Positions 10,971 through 19,370 of a stretch of DNA of 40,456 nucleotides are shown in pieces. Positions within the stretch are counted from its first letter, which is position 1. Every line of letters begins with the position of its first letter. The position numbers were made by a program, and so were the translations under genes. The notes under the pieces are model-generated. The model saw only the letters and a program-made list of their open reading frames with translations. It ran no database searches and was not told the origin of the DNA. The stretch comes from Lachnospiraceae bacterium (GTDB lineage: Bacteria; Bacillota; Clostridia; Lachnospirales; Lachnospiraceae): contig JALERW010000002.1 in NCBI GenBank assembly GCA_022763925.1, forward strand, positions 1-40,456, in the 5' to 3' direction.

Positions 10971-12143
10971 ATGGCAGAAAGCAAGAGAGATTATTATGAG
11001 GTGCTTGGCGTAGACCGGGGGGCAGACGATGCTGCCATTAAGAAAGCATACCGCGTACTGGCGAAAAAATACCATCCGGATGCGAATCCGGGAGACAAGG
11101 AAGCAGAAAAGAAATTCAAAGAAGCCTCGGAGGCATATGCAATTCTGAGCGATCCGGAGAAACGCAGGCAGTATGATCAGTTTGGTCATGCGGCCTTTGA
11201 CGGAACCGGCGGAGCAGGCGGCTTTGATTTTAATAATATGGATATGGGAGATATCTTCGGAGATATTTTCGGAGACTTTTTCGGCGGCGGAAGAAGCCGG
11301 GGAGGCAGCAGCGGCCCGATGAAGGGAGCCAATTTAAGGGCAAGTGTCCGTATCACCTTTGAGGAGGCGATTTCCGGCTGTGAGAAGGAACTGGAGCTGA
11401 ATCTGAAGGATGAGTGTACGTCCTGCCACGGAACCGGAGCAAAGCCGGGAACCTCTCCGGTGACCTGCAGCAAGTGCGGCGGCAAGGGCCAGGTAGTATT
11501 TACGCAGCAGTCCCTGTTTGGAATGGTCCGGAATGTTCAGACCTGTCCGGACTGTCACGGAACCGGAAAGGTGATCAAGGAGAAATGTCCGGACTGTTAT
11601 GGTACGGGATACATTTCCAGCAGGAAGAAGATCCAGGTGAGTATTCCTGCAGGTATTGACAACGGACAGAGCATCCGGATCCGCGAGAAGGGGGAACCCG
11701 GAACAAACGGAGGGCCGAGAGGAGATCTTCTGGTGGAGGTTGTGGTATCCAGGCATCCTGTATTCCAGCGTCAGGATATGAATATTTTCTCTACAGTGCC
11801 CATCAGCTTTGCACAGGCTGCACTGGGAGGAGAACTGAAGATCAATACTGTTGACGGACCGGTCATCTATGATGTGAAGCCGGGTACTCAGACGGATACC
11901 AAGGTTCGCTTAAAGGGCAAGGGTGTTCCGTCTCTGAGAAATAAGAATACAAGAGGGGACCATTATGTGACTTTGGTTGTTCAGACACCGGATAAACTGA
12001 GCCATGAGGCGAAGGAGCTCCTGCGTCAGTTTGATATGGCAAGCGGAAACAGTCTGAACCGTTCAAAGGATGAGAGTGACAAATCCGATAAGCCGAAACG
12101 CAAGGGCTTTATGGATAAACTGAAGGAGTCCTTTGAGGACTGA
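10971..12143 (+). CDS. dnaJ: Chaperone protein DnaJ (Hsp40, type I)
   Basis: A 390-aa co-chaperone that stimulates the DnaK ATPase and delivers substrates. The J-domain ([18 protein letters not shown] in [11 protein letters not shown]) is followed by a Gly/Phe-rich linker, then four CxxCxGxG repeats ([32 protein letters not shown]) binding two zincs, and the C-terminal substrate-binding domains. The start ATG at 10971 follows GAAGGAG; upstream in-frame starts would add an unrelated Arg-rich extension. It is the last chaperone gene of the operon, separated from dnaK by 194 bases with the hairpin described above. Confidence 0.97.
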   Translation: MAESKRDYYEVLGVDRGADDAAIKKAYRVLAKKYHPDANPGDKEAEKKFKEASEAYAILSDPEKRRQYDQFGHAAFDGTGGAGGFDFNNMDMGDIFGDIFGDFFGGGRSRGGSSGPMKGANLRASVRITFEEAISGCEKELELNLKDECTSCHGTGAKPGTSPVTCSKCGGKGQVVFTQQSLFGMVRNVQTCPDCHGTGKVIKEKCPDCYGTGYISSRKKIQVSIPAGIDNGQSIRIREKGEPGTNGGPRGDLLVEVVVSRHPVFQRQDMNIFSTVPISFAQAALGGELKINTVDGPVIYDVKPGTQTDTKVRLKGKGVPSLRNKNTRGDHYVTLVVQTPDKLSHEAKELLRQFDMASGNSLNRSKDESDKSDKPKRKGFMDKLKESFED

Positions 12144-12954
12144 CCAAAAAGGCAATCTGTATATTCTGATGACAGCTGTGCTCTGGTCCATGGGAGGTGT
12201 CCTTGTAAAGGTAATACCGGCACATCCCATTGCGATCAACGGAGCACGGTCACTGATTGCCTTTCTGTTTTTTGTATGTTACCGGAGGGGAATTAAGATA
12301 CGTATCAATCGCCTGGTGATAGCTGCGGCGTTCTGTGTTATGCTGACGAATATATGTTATGTGGCGGCAACGAAGCTGACCACTGCTGCGAATGCCATCG
12401 TCCTTCAGTATCTTGCTCCGGTTTTTGTACTTATCTGGGACTGCATTTATCAGAAGCGAAAACCCCGAAAAAGCCAGCTCTTGATTATGGGGACGGCTTT
12501 TTTGGGGATGTTTCTGTTTTTTATGGATCAGCTGGATGGAGGACATCTGCTGGGAAATCTGATCGCAATTTTTTCCGGCCTGACATTTTCGGGAGTGTTC
12601 TTTATCAACTCCCTTCCGGATTCCAGCAGCAATGATGCCAGCATGCTGGCCTTTCTGATGTCCTTTTTCATTTCGATTCCGTACTGGAAAGATATCTGGC
12701 ATCTGGATGGGAAAGGCATGCTTGCTGTGCTGGCACTTGGTATTTTTCAGGTAGGACTGCCTTATGCGATTTTTGCAAAAGGAGTCCGTATGACCAGTCC
12801 GGTGAATGCTTCGCTGATCGGGCTGATGGAAGCACTGCTCAATCCGGTCTGGGTATTTCTGTTCTACGGAGAGCGTGTGGGGAAATTTGCGCTTCTGGGA
12901 GCGGCCCTGATCCTTTTGTCGGTGGCATCCGGCATCAGGCAGAATGCGTCATAA
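12133..12954 (+). CDS. EamA/DMT-family transporter
   Basis: A 273-aa membrane protein with about ten hydrophobic segments in two repeats, typical of the drug/metabolite transporter superfamily. The first repeat opens [18 protein letters not shown] and the second carries the SGVFF and [13 protein letters not shown] segments. The substrate is unknown (metabolite efflux or uptake). It has no ATG early enough to complete the first membrane segment. The best start is TTG at 12133, preceded by AAGGAG within dnaJ, so the coding region overlaps the dnaJ end by 11 bases. An ATG at 12169 would remove part of helix 1. Reading from the dnaJ transcript is likely, although a functional link to heat shock is not implied. 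Confidence 0.85.
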   Translation: MRTDQKGNLYILMTAVLWSMGGVLVKVIPAHPIAINGARSLIAFLFFVCYRRGIKIRINRLVIAAAFCVMLTNICYVAATKLTTAANAIVLQYLAPVFVLIWDCIYQKRKPRKSQLLIMGTAFLGMFLFFMDQLDGGHLLGNLIAIFSGLTFSGVFFINSLPDSSSNDASMLAFLMSFFISIPYWKDIWHLDGKGMLAVLALGIFQVGLPYAIFAKGVRMTSPVNASLIGLMEALLNPVWVFLFYGERVGKFALLGAALILLSVASGIRQNAS

Positions 12955-12974
12955 TAAGAGAATGGGAGGAAATT

Positions 12975-13451
12975 ATGAGAAGAAGAGACCGGGAAGTGAC
13001 GGATCCGGCAGAGATCCGGGGAATTCTGGATACCGCTGACGTGATACGTATCGGAATGCATGACGGAGAGGGGATTTATATCGTGCCCATGAATTACGGC
13101 TATACGTTTGCGGAGGGAAAGCTGGTGTTTTATGTGCACGGAAGTCTGGAAGGGAAGAAGTGGGATCTGATCCGGCAAAACGGACAGGTTGCCTTCGAGA
13201 TCGACTGTGACCATGAGGCGATCGAGGGAAAGCTTCCCTGTCAGTACGGCTATGCCTATGCATGCATGATGGGAAACGGCAGGGCAGAGATTGTGGATGA
13301 CCCGGAGGAAAAAATGAAGGGGCTGTCCATTCTCATGTCCTGCCAGACCGGAAAGGATTTTTCATTTAACGAACGGCTGGTATCCATCGTAAACGTGATG
13401 AAAATCACCGCGGATTCTTATACGTGTAAGCGGCGTCCCCGGAAGCCTTGA
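12975..13451 (+). CDS. Pyridoxamine 5'-phosphate oxidase-fold flavoprotein (NimA-like)
   Basis: A 158-aa protein of the split-barrel FMN-binding fold. The pattern MRRRDREVTD, then PMNYGYTF, then LVFYVHGSLEGKKWDLIRQNGQVAFEIDCD, matches the small clostridial group related to 5-nitroimidazole reductase NimA. Such proteins bind FMN or heme and reduce small substrates; the actual substrate is not predictable. The start ATG at 12975 has GGGAGGAA upstream. It follows the transporter by 20 bases, so it is probably the last gene read from the chaperone transcript. The next promoter overlaps its stop codon. Confidence 0.85.
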   Translation: MRRRDREVTDPAEIRGILDTADVIRIGMHDGEGIYIVPMNYGYTFAEGKLVFYVHGSLEGKKWDLIRQNGQVAFEIDCDHEAIEGKLPCQYGYAYACMMGNGRAEIVDDPEEKMKGLSILMSCQTGKDFSFNERLVSIVNVMKITADSYTCKRRPRKP

Positions 13452-13476
13452 AATACGGGAAGATCCGCGTTATAAT
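13448..13476 (+). promoter_or_regulatory. Strong SigA promoter for the COG0523 gene pair
   Basis: TTGAAA (13448-13453), a 17-base spacer and a perfect TATAAT (13471-13476). The -35 overlaps the stop codon of the upstream flavoprotein gene. The expected transcript start near 13483 coincides with a short stem-loop, GGTGTC-GTAA-GATACC (13483-13498), so the mRNA would begin with a GNRA-capped hairpin. No clear Zur box was recognised in the 77-base leader. Confidence 0.75.
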
Positions 13477-13559
13477 ACCTTAGGTGTCGTAAGATACCGT
13501 GTATTTGGAACCTATTGTTATTTTTTTATATAGTTTGAAAGAGCAGGAAGGGACAAAAA

Positions 13560-14663
13560 ATGACAAAGATAGACATTATTTCCGGTTTCCTTGGAGCCGG
13601 TAAGACAACACTCATCAAAAAGCTTCTGGAGGAAGCCTTTCAGGGACAGAAGGTGGTGCTGATTGAGAATGAATTCGGTGAGATTGGAATTGACGGAGGC
13701 TTTTTAAAGGATTCCGGTATTCAGATCACGGAGATGAATTCGGGCTGTATTTGCTGCTCTCTGGTGGGGGATTTCGGGACGGCACTGAAGGATGTACTGA
13801 AGCAGTTTGCTCCGGACCGTATTATCATTGAGCCCTCCGGTGTGGGCAAGCTGTCGGATGTTATGAAGGCAGTGCTGAAGGTTGCAGAGGAGAGCGACGT
13901 GGAGCTTTCCACCTACACGGCAGTTGCAGATGCCATGAAATGCAAAATGTTCATGAAGAATTTCGGTGAGTTCTATAACAATCAGATCGAGAGTGCCAGG
14001 GCCATTGTCCTGAGCAGAACGCAGAAGGTATCGGATAAGAAACTGGATGAGGTTGTTGCGATGATCCGGGAGCGAAATGATAAGGCGACCATCGTGACCA
14101 CACCCTGGGATGAGATTTCCGGAGCGCAGATTCTGGCAGCCATGGAGCAGAAAAATGATTTTGTTATGGAACTGATGGAGGAAGAAGAGATCTGTCCGGA
14201 ATGCGGCCATCATCATGCCCCCGGGGAGGAGCACCATCACGACCATGACCATGAGCATGACCATGAGCATCATCACGACCATGATCACGATCATGACCAC
14301 GAGGGGCATGAGCATCATCATGACCACGATCACGATTGTGGCTGCGGCCATGAGCATCATCATGATCATGAAGGCCATCATCATGCGGATGATGTGTTTA
14401 CGAGCTGGGGAATGGAGACGCATCATAAATATAAGCAGGAGGAAATCAGAGGAATCCTGGAGCGGATGGCAGACAGCCAGGAATTCGGTATGATTCTGAG
14501 GGCAAAGGGTATGATTCCGGCTGAGGACGGAACATGGATATACTTTGACCTTGTACCGGGTGAATATGAGCTTCGCCAGGGAACACCGGATGTTACCGGA
14601 CGCCTGTGCGTGATCGGTACCGAGCTGAAAACAGAAGAAATCGAGAAGGTATTTGGCGTATAG
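13560..14663 (+). CDS. COG0523 (CobW-like) GTPase with His-rich metal-binding insert
   Basis: A 367-aa SIMIBI-class P-loop GTPase of the metallochaperone family. Visible motifs: Walker A GFLGAGKTT (residues 9-17), the family-defining CxCC motif as GCICC (Cys63, Cys65, Cys66), and EPSGVGK (91-97). The base-recognition loop, usually NKxD, reads SRTQ (152-155). Between the G-domain and the C-terminal domain lies an insert of 67 residues with 31 histidines plus CPEC and CGC cysteine pairs, clearly able to bind Zn, Ni or Co. The C-terminal domain ends in VFGV. The family delivers or inserts metals, especially zinc, using GTP. A second family member follows after 15 bases, suggesting a joint role. 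The metal is not identifiable from sequence. Confidence 0.93.
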   Translation: MTKIDIISGFLGAGKTTLIKKLLEEAFQGQKVVLIENEFGEIGIDGGFLKDSGIQITEMNSGCICCSLVGDFGTALKDVLKQFAPDRIIIEPSGVGKLSDVMKAVLKVAEESDVELSTYTAVADAMKCKMFMKNFGEFYNNQIESARAIVLSRTQKVSDKKLDEVVAMIRERNDKATIVTTPWDEISGAQILAAMEQKNDFVMELMEEEEICPECGHHHAPGEEHHHDHDHEHDHEHHHDHDHDHDHEGHEHHHDHDHDCGCGHEHHHDHEGHHHADDVFTSWGMETHHKYKQEEIRGILERMADSQEFGMILRAKGMIPAEDGTWIYFDLVPGEYELRQGTPDVTGRLCVIGTELKTEEIEKVFGV

Positions 14664-14678
14664 TGAGGATGTGAAGAG

Positions 14679-15620
14679 ATGTTAGAGATACCGGTATATA
14701 TAGCGACAGGGTTTTTGGAAAGCGGCAAGACTTCCTTCATTAAAGAAATACTGGAGGATCATGAGTTTACAGAGGGGAAGAAGGTTCTTGTCATCTGCTG
14801 TGAGGAGGGCGCCGAGGAATATGACGAGGAGATGCTTGCTGCAAACAACGCAGCTCTGGTCAGCGTGGAGAGTCCTGAGGAGCTTACCACAGATTTCCTG
14901 AAAGCGCTGCAGCGCCAGCACCGGCAGAAAATGACGATTTTTGAGTATAACGGAATGTGGAAGGTGGAGGATCTTCTGAAGGTTCTCCCGAGAAACTGGC
15001 CGGTGGTACAGACCTTTACCATGATTGATGCAAGTACCTTTGAGATGTACCTGAACAATATGCGTTCCATCATGATGGAGCTGGTGAAGCTTTCCGATGT
15101 GGTAATTTTCAACCGCTGTGATAAGGATACGAAGAAAGGCTCCCTGAGGCGTTCGGTAAAGGCTGCCAACCGCCAGGTACAGATCATATATGAATCCGTT
15201 GACGGAAGTGATGAGGATGAGGACGAGGATGACCTTCCCTTTGATGTGACAGCAGATGAGATCGATCTGGAGGATGATGACTACGGTCTCTGGTATCTGG
15301 ATGCCATGGATCATCCGGACAGATATGAGGGAAAGACCATGCGTTTTACGGCTATGGTGTACCGGGGCGATAAGCTGCCCAAGGGGTATTTTGTGCCGGG
15401 GCGTTTCGCCATGACCTGCTGTGCAGAGGATGTGACCTTTGTGGGCTTTCTTTGTAAGTCCGCGTTTGCAGACCGGTTAAAGCAGAGAGAATTCATCAAG
15501 CTGACAGCAACGGTAAAGACGGAGTTCCGCAAAGAGTATCAGGGGCCGGGGCCCGTGCTTACGGCGGTAAAGATCGAGAAGGCGGATAAGCCGGAGGAAG
15601 AGCTGGTATATTTTAATTAG
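14679..15620 (+). CDS. CobW-like GTPase fused to a YcgQ/DUF1980-like C-terminal domain
   Basis: A 313-aa protein. The N-terminal G-domain has Walker A GFLESGKTS (residues 11-19), MIDAST near 115 and NRCD (145-148) as the guanine-recognition loop. The canonical CxCC is missing; only a CC pair at 40-41 stands near its place. An acidic linker (EDEDEDD, about 179-185) leads to a C-terminal domain with YEGKTMRFTAMVYRG and FVPGRFAMTCCAEDVTFVGFLC (CC at 247-248). This closely resembles the end of Bacillus YcgQ-type DUF1980 (TIGR03943) proteins, which sit beside CobW-type zinc chaperones. I infer a metal-handling partner of the preceding GTPase. The DUF1980 assignment is from remembered motif patterns, not a search. 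Confidence 0.8.
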   Translation: MLEIPVYIATGFLESGKTSFIKEILEDHEFTEGKKVLVICCEEGAEEYDEEMLAANNAALVSVESPEELTTDFLKALQRQHRQKMTIFEYNGMWKVEDLLKVLPRNWPVVQTFTMIDASTFEMYLNNMRSIMMELVKLSDVVIFNRCDKDTKKGSLRRSVKAANRQVQIIYESVDGSDEDEDEDDLPFDVTADEIDLEDDDYGLWYLDAMDHPDRYEGKTMRFTAMVYRGDKLPKGYFVPGRFAMTCCAEDVTFVGFLCKSAFADRLKQREFIKLTATVKTEFRKEYQGPGPVLTAVKIEKADKPEEELVYFN

Positions 15621-15625
15621 AAACC

Positions 15626-15663
15626 AGGGCTGTCCCTTTTTGCAAAGGGGGATGGCCCTTTTT
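15626..15663 (+). terminator. Intrinsic terminator after the COG0523 pair
   Basis: The stem AGGGCTGTCCC (15626-15636) pairs with GGGATGGCCCT (15649-15659, two G-U pairs) and is followed by a T5 run at 15659-15663. It ends 17 bases before yvcK, whose own promoter is not evident. Confidence 0.75.
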
Positions 15664-15680
15664 GAAGGAAAAAGAGTCCT

Positions 15681-16631
15681 ATGAAAAAGGTAGTTGTTTT
15701 TGGAGGTGGTACAGGTCTTTCCTGTCTGCTTTCCGGACTTAAGATGTTTCCAATAGATGTAACGACGGTTATCACGGTAAGTGATAACGGGAGCAGTACC
15801 GGTGTCCTGAAGGAAGAGCTGAATATCCCTGCGGTCGGAGATGTTGGAAAAGTATTGATCTCCATGGCCAATATGGATGATGAATTCATTGAGCTTCTGG
15901 GATACCGGTTCAGTAAGGAGGGGTCTTTACATAATCATCCGGTCAGAAATATTATTCTGGCCGCACTGATTGATCTGAAAGGAAATCTGACGGAAGCCTG
16001 CAGATATATGTGCAAGCTTCTGAATGTGAAGGGAACGGTTCTTCCGCTTACCGAGGAGCGGGTGGAACTGGTGGGTGAAAGCGGGGATAAGGAATATTTC
16101 GGGGAAGAAGAGGTGAGCCGGAATATACGTAATATTCAGAAGCTGACGTATGATCATGACATTACGATCTGCAATGAAATAAAAGAAAAGCTTCTGGATG
16201 CGGATCTTGTGATTTTCAGTCCCGGAAGCCTGTACACGAGCATAATTCCCCATTTGCTTGCTTCAGAGGTCCTTGAGGCAGTGGAGCAGACAAAAGCGCC
16301 TCTGATGTATGTATCCAATCTGGTAACTCAGCCGGGAGAGACGGACAATTACAATGTGGGCGATCATATCCGGGTGCTGAATCAGTACCTGGGAACAAGA
16401 AAGATCGATGTCGTTGTTGCAAATGATGCCGAAATTGATGAGCGGATCATAGAAAAATATCTGACATTGGAGAATAAGAAAATTGTTATGCTGGACCGTG
16501 AAGCCATTGAGGGGCAGCATGCCGGAATTATTTCGGGAGATATTTTCTGCCTGGAAAATGAAACGATCCGGCATAATGCGCTGAAAACGGCCTATCTGAT
16601 ATTTTCTTATCTTATGGATAACGATTCATAA
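15681..16631 (+). CDS. yvcK: YvcK/CofD-like family protein (gluconeogenesis factor)
   Basis: A 316-aa nucleotide-sugar-binding protein with a Rossmann-like CofD fold. Diagnostic segments are VVVFGGGTGLSCLLSGLK at the N-terminus, VSDNGSSTGVLKEELNIPAVGDVGK, HPVRNIILAAL, DADLVIFSPGSLYTSIIPHLL and YVSNLVTQPGETDNY. In Bacillus the protein binds UDP-sugars and is needed for envelope homeostasis on gluconeogenic carbon sources. It usually sits between rapZ and whiA, but neither is next to it here. The start ATG at 15681 follows AAGGAAAAAGAG. Its last 25 bases overlap the end of yaaA on the opposite strand. Confidence 0.93.
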   Translation: MKKVVVFGGGTGLSCLLSGLKMFPIDVTTVITVSDNGSSTGVLKEELNIPAVGDVGKVLISMANMDDEFIELLGYRFSKEGSLHNHPVRNIILAALIDLKGNLTEACRYMCKLLNVKGTVLPLTEERVELVGESGDKEYFGEEEVSRNIRNIQKLTYDHDITICNEIKEKLLDADLVIFSPGSLYTSIIPHLLASEVLEAVEQTKAPLMYVSNLVTQPGETDNYNVGDHIRVLNQYLGTRKIDVVVANDAEIDERIIEKYLTLENKKIVMLDREAIEGQHAGIISGDIFCLENETIRHNALKTAYLIFSYLMDNDS

Positions 16632-17434
16632 TGCTGTTTAAGGAAATCAGGCTGTGAGTCATATTTCCGGAATACAAACAGATTCCGGGTGGATATATCC
16701 GGTTCGAATTCCCAGCCATCCGATGAAAATCCGGCTGCACCTTCGGGGGTGTCGATCCGGTTCTCCATAATATAGCGCACCATCTGTCCGCGGGCCATCT
16801 TGGCGGCGGTCGCCTGAACCTTCCAGCTCCCTTTGTGATATACCTGGAACAGGCAGGTGATGAAATGGTCATGAGCCGTCAGGTGTGTGCGAATGCATTT
16901 TCCATATTCTTCCGAAGCAAGGTTTAAAATGATGAGCGGTGTCTCATCGGGGACACCGCTGCCTGTGTACATTTCTTTCCTGAGCTGCTCATACAGCTTA
17001 TCTCCCCAGAACGCATATAAATCTTTCTGCCCTTTCACGGAAAGCTTCGTCTGCATTTCCAGCCGGTATTCAAAAATACTGTCGTAGGGGCGCACAACTC
17101 CGTAAAAGCCGCTTATAATACGCAGGTGTTCCTGGGCGAAAGCACGTGTCCTGGCAGAGAACGAAAGGGGCTCCATATATTTGTACTGAATGCCATCGTA
17201 GGTTTCTACCGCAGAAGTCCCGGTCTGATCAAACTGCATGAGAGCAATGCGTTCAAAGGAATCTGTTGAAAGCTTCTCGTTTATACGCATCAGGGACTGC
17301 AGGTCCGATGGAGAATATGTACGGAGCACTTCATGGATGGTCCGGGTCTCTGCAAGAAAAGCGGGCACGGAAACCGGAGGTGTTCCCTCCGGGTGAAGCT
17401 TCATGTTTTTGGCAGGTGAAATAATGGTAATCAT
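16607..17434 (-). CDS. yaaA: Peroxide stress protein, YaaA/DUF328 family
   Basis: A 275-aa protein starting MITIISPAKNM, the invariant N-terminus of the family, with DGIQYKYMEPLSF, RIISGFYGVVRPYD and PLIILNLASEEYGK further on. E. coli YaaA lowers free iron and limits oxidative DNA damage during peroxide stress and binds DNA. The ATG at 17434 (minus strand) has GAGAGGA upstream. A 24-codon-longer version would run back through the promoter and leader and was rejected. The gene is monocistronic, read from a strong minus-strand promoter, and convergent with yvcK, overlapping it by 25 bases. Confidence 0.94.
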   Translation of the reverse strand: MITIISPAKNMKLHPEGTPPVSVPAFLAETRTIHEVLRTYSPSDLQSLMRINEKLSTDSFERIALMQFDQTGTSAVETYDGIQYKYMEPLSFSARTRAFAQEHLRIISGFYGVVRPYDSIFEYRLEMQTKLSVKGQKDLYAFWGDKLYEQLRKEMYTGSGVPDETPLIILNLASEEYGKCIRTHLTAHDHFITCLFQVYHKGSWKVQATAAKMARGQMVRYIMENRIDTPEGAAGFSSDGWEFEPDISTRNLFVFRKYDSQPDFLKQHYESLSIR

Positions 17435-17491
17435 AAACACAGGTTCCTCTCTGACAAATCTTCCTTTTCCCTCCGGGGAGGGGCTTCTTCT

Positions 17492-17520
17492 ATTATAGAA
17501 AAGCAAAGAGGGAATGTAAA
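17492..17520 (-). promoter_or_regulatory. SigA promoter of yaaA
   Basis: On the minus strand TTTACA (17520 to 17515), a 17-base spacer, then a perfect TATAAT (17497 to 17492). The leader carries a GC-rich palindrome CCCTCC-GG-GGAGGG at 17469-17482. No PerR box was recognised. Confidence 0.75.
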
Positions 17521-17545
17521 GTTATGGTTTTGTGCCCTGTTGAGG

Positions 17546-17574
17546 TTGTTTCAAAAAAGAGTTTGTGTTAATAT
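17546..17574 (+). promoter_or_regulatory. Candidate promoter of the prmA-rsmE-desulfurase-thiI operon
   Basis: TTGTTT (17546-17551), a 17-base spacer and TAATAT (17569-17574). The match is moderate. It is divergent from the yaaA promoter, with the two core regions only 25 bases apart. Confidence 0.45.
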
Positions 17575-17639
17575 GAGAAAAGCGGCAGTGTGCCCGCAGG
17601 AAAATCGGAAACAAGCACAGAACCTGGAGGCTGATATAC

Positions 17640-18593
17640 ATGAAGTGGAAGAAATTTACATTAAAAACACTGGCAGAGGCGGAGGATATCGTGATTGCGA
17701 CACTGGCAGAGGCGGGAATTGAAGGCGCCGAGATTGAGGACAAGGTGCCGCTTACCCAGGCGGACAAGGAGCAGATGTTCGTGGATATCCTTCCGGACGC
17801 GCCGGACAATGACGGGATTGCCTATCTGAATTTCTATCTGGAGGAGGATGCGGATACGGATGAAATCCTGAAAAATGTCCGGGAGGCCCTGGATGATCTG
17901 AAGGAGTTTATGGATATCGGTGAGGCGACTATTGAGGAATCCGAGACAGAGGACAAGGACTGGATCAACAACTGGAAGCAGTATTTCAAACAGTTCTATG
18001 TGGATGATCTGCTGATCATTCCGTCCTGGGAGGAAGTAAAGCCCGAGGATGAGGGGAGAATGAACATTCACATCGATCCGGGCACAGCCTTCGGAACCGG
18101 CATGCATGAGACGACCCAGCTGTGTATCCGTCAGCTGAAGAAATATGTGAAGCCGGGCACACAGATGCTGGATGTGGGCTGCGGAAGCGGCATCCTTTCC
18201 ATTGCGGGAATCAAATTCGGGGCTGATCATGCGGTGATGACGGATCTGGATCCCTGTGCCATCAGTGCCACGAAGGAAAATACAGAAGGAAACGGCATTA
18301 CGCCGGATCAGTATGAGGTCATGATCGGTAATATTATTGATGACCGGGCGGTTCAGGATCAGGTGGGATATGAGAAATACGACATTGTTGCGGCAAATAT
18401 TCTGGCAGATGTGCTGGTCCCTCTGACACCGGTGATTATTCATCAGCTGAAAAAGGGCGGGATCTACATCACATCCGGTATTATAGATGAGAAGGAACCG
18501 GTTGTAGTTGACGCGGTAAAGCAGGCCGGGCTTACCGTGCTGGAGGTGACCCGTCAGGGAGAATGGGTATCAGTGACTGCAAGGAAAGACTGA
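17640..18593 (+). CDS. prmA: Ribosomal protein L11 methyltransferase
   Basis: A 317-aa enzyme that trimethylates ribosomal protein L11 using SAM. The N-terminal L11-binding domain (MKWKKFTLKTLAEAEDIV) is followed by the Rossmann methyltransferase domain: DPGTAFGTGMHETTQLC, motif I DVGCGSGILS (178-187), and AANILADVLVPL in the post-I region. The start ATG at 17640 follows TGGAGG. It leads an operon with rsmE (24 bases downstream), a cysteine desulfurase and thiI, i.e. ribosome and tRNA modification. A prmA-rsmE pairing is widespread in Firmicutes, often downstream of dnaJ. Here that link is broken by about 5.5 kb of other genes. Confidence 0.96.
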   Translation: MKWKKFTLKTLAEAEDIVIATLAEAGIEGAEIEDKVPLTQADKEQMFVDILPDAPDNDGIAYLNFYLEEDADTDEILKNVREALDDLKEFMDIGEATIEESETEDKDWINNWKQYFKQFYVDDLLIIPSWEEVKPEDEGRMNIHIDPGTAFGTGMHETTQLCIRQLKKYVKPGTQMLDVGCGSGILSIAGIKFGADHAVMTDLDPCAISATKENTEGNGITPDQYEVMIGNIIDDRAVQDQVGYEKYDIVAANILADVLVPLTPVIIHQLKKGGIYITSGIIDEKEPVVVDAVKQAGLTVLEVTRQGEWVSVTARKD

Positions 18594-18617
18594 CCGGTCG
18601 CCGGGAGAGGACGTTTC

Positions 18618-19355
18618 ATGTATCATTTTTTTGTGGAAGAAGAACAGATAGAGGAAAAGCTCATCCGGATCACAGGCAGTGATGTCAATCACATCCGGAA
18701 TGTCCTTCGCATGAAGCCGAAGGAAGAGCTTCTGATCAGCAGCCGGCAGGGCGGCGATTACCACTGCGCAGTGGAGACGGTGGGAGAAGATGAGGTCTGC
18801 GTCCGGATTCTGTGGAAGGAGTCGCTGGGAAGGGAGCTCTCCTGCGAAGTGATTTTGTTCCAGGGACTTCCCAAAGGGGACAAGATGGAGCTGGTCATCC
18901 AGAAAAATGTGGAGCTTGGCGTCACAGCAATTGTTCCGGTGGCGATGAAGCGCTGCGTGGTAAAGCTGGACGAGAAAAAGGCTGCGGCAAAGCAGAAGCG
19001 CTGGCAGCAGATCGCAGAAAGCGCGGCCAAGCAGTCCAAGAGGGGAATCATACCGGAGGTGAAGCCGGTGATGGGCTTTTCGGAAGCGCTGGCGTATGCA
19101 AAGGCTCTGGACAGAAAGCTGCTCCCCTATGAATGCGCGGAGGGGATGCAGAGAACAAAACAGCTTCTGGCATCCATCCTTCCCGGACAGAAGGTGGGAA
19201 TTTTTATCGGCCCGGAGGGCGGATTTGAGGAACAGGAAGTGGAAGCAGCAGAGGCGTGCGGTTTTCAGATCATGACCCTGGGCCGCAGAATCTTAAGGAC
19301 AGAAACGGCAGGGATGATGCTCATGTCCGTGCTGAGCTATCTGCTTGAAGAATAA
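18618..19355 (+). CDS. rsmE: 16S rRNA (uracil-1498-N3)-methyltransferase
   Basis: A 245-aa SPOUT-class enzyme methylating U1498 of 16S rRNA. An N-terminal PUA-like domain (MYHFFVEE, HIRNVLRMKPKEELL) precedes the knotted SPOUT domain with QKNVELGVTAIVPV, IGPEGGFEEQEVEAA and LGRRILRTETAG; the latter two are the SAM-binding knot motifs. Length and order are standard. The start ATG follows GGGAGAGGA. The cysteine desulfurase gene begins 15 bases after its stop. Confidence 0.96.
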   Translation: MYHFFVEEEQIEEKLIRITGSDVNHIRNVLRMKPKEELLISSRQGGDYHCAVETVGEDEVCVRILWKESLGRELSCEVILFQGLPKGDKMELVIQKNVELGVTAIVPVAMKRCVVKLDEKKAAAKQKRWQQIAESAAKQSKRGIIPEVKPVMGFSEALAYAKALDRKLLPYECAEGMQRTKQLLASILPGQKVGIFIGPEGGFEEQEVEAAEACGFQIMTLGRRILRTETAGMMLMSVLSYLLEE

Positions 19356-19370
19356 AGGAGCGCAGAGGAA

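Noticed and set aside
13477-13559. Zur box or metal riboswitch in the leader of the COG0523 pair
   Set aside because: No Zur-like palindrome and no recognisable riboswitch core; only a short GNRA hairpin is present.
14203-14400. Short tandem repeat or CRISPR-like array (CAT/GAC triplets)
   Set aside because: It is the coding sequence of the His/Asp-rich metal-binding insert of the COG0523 protein, in frame throughout.
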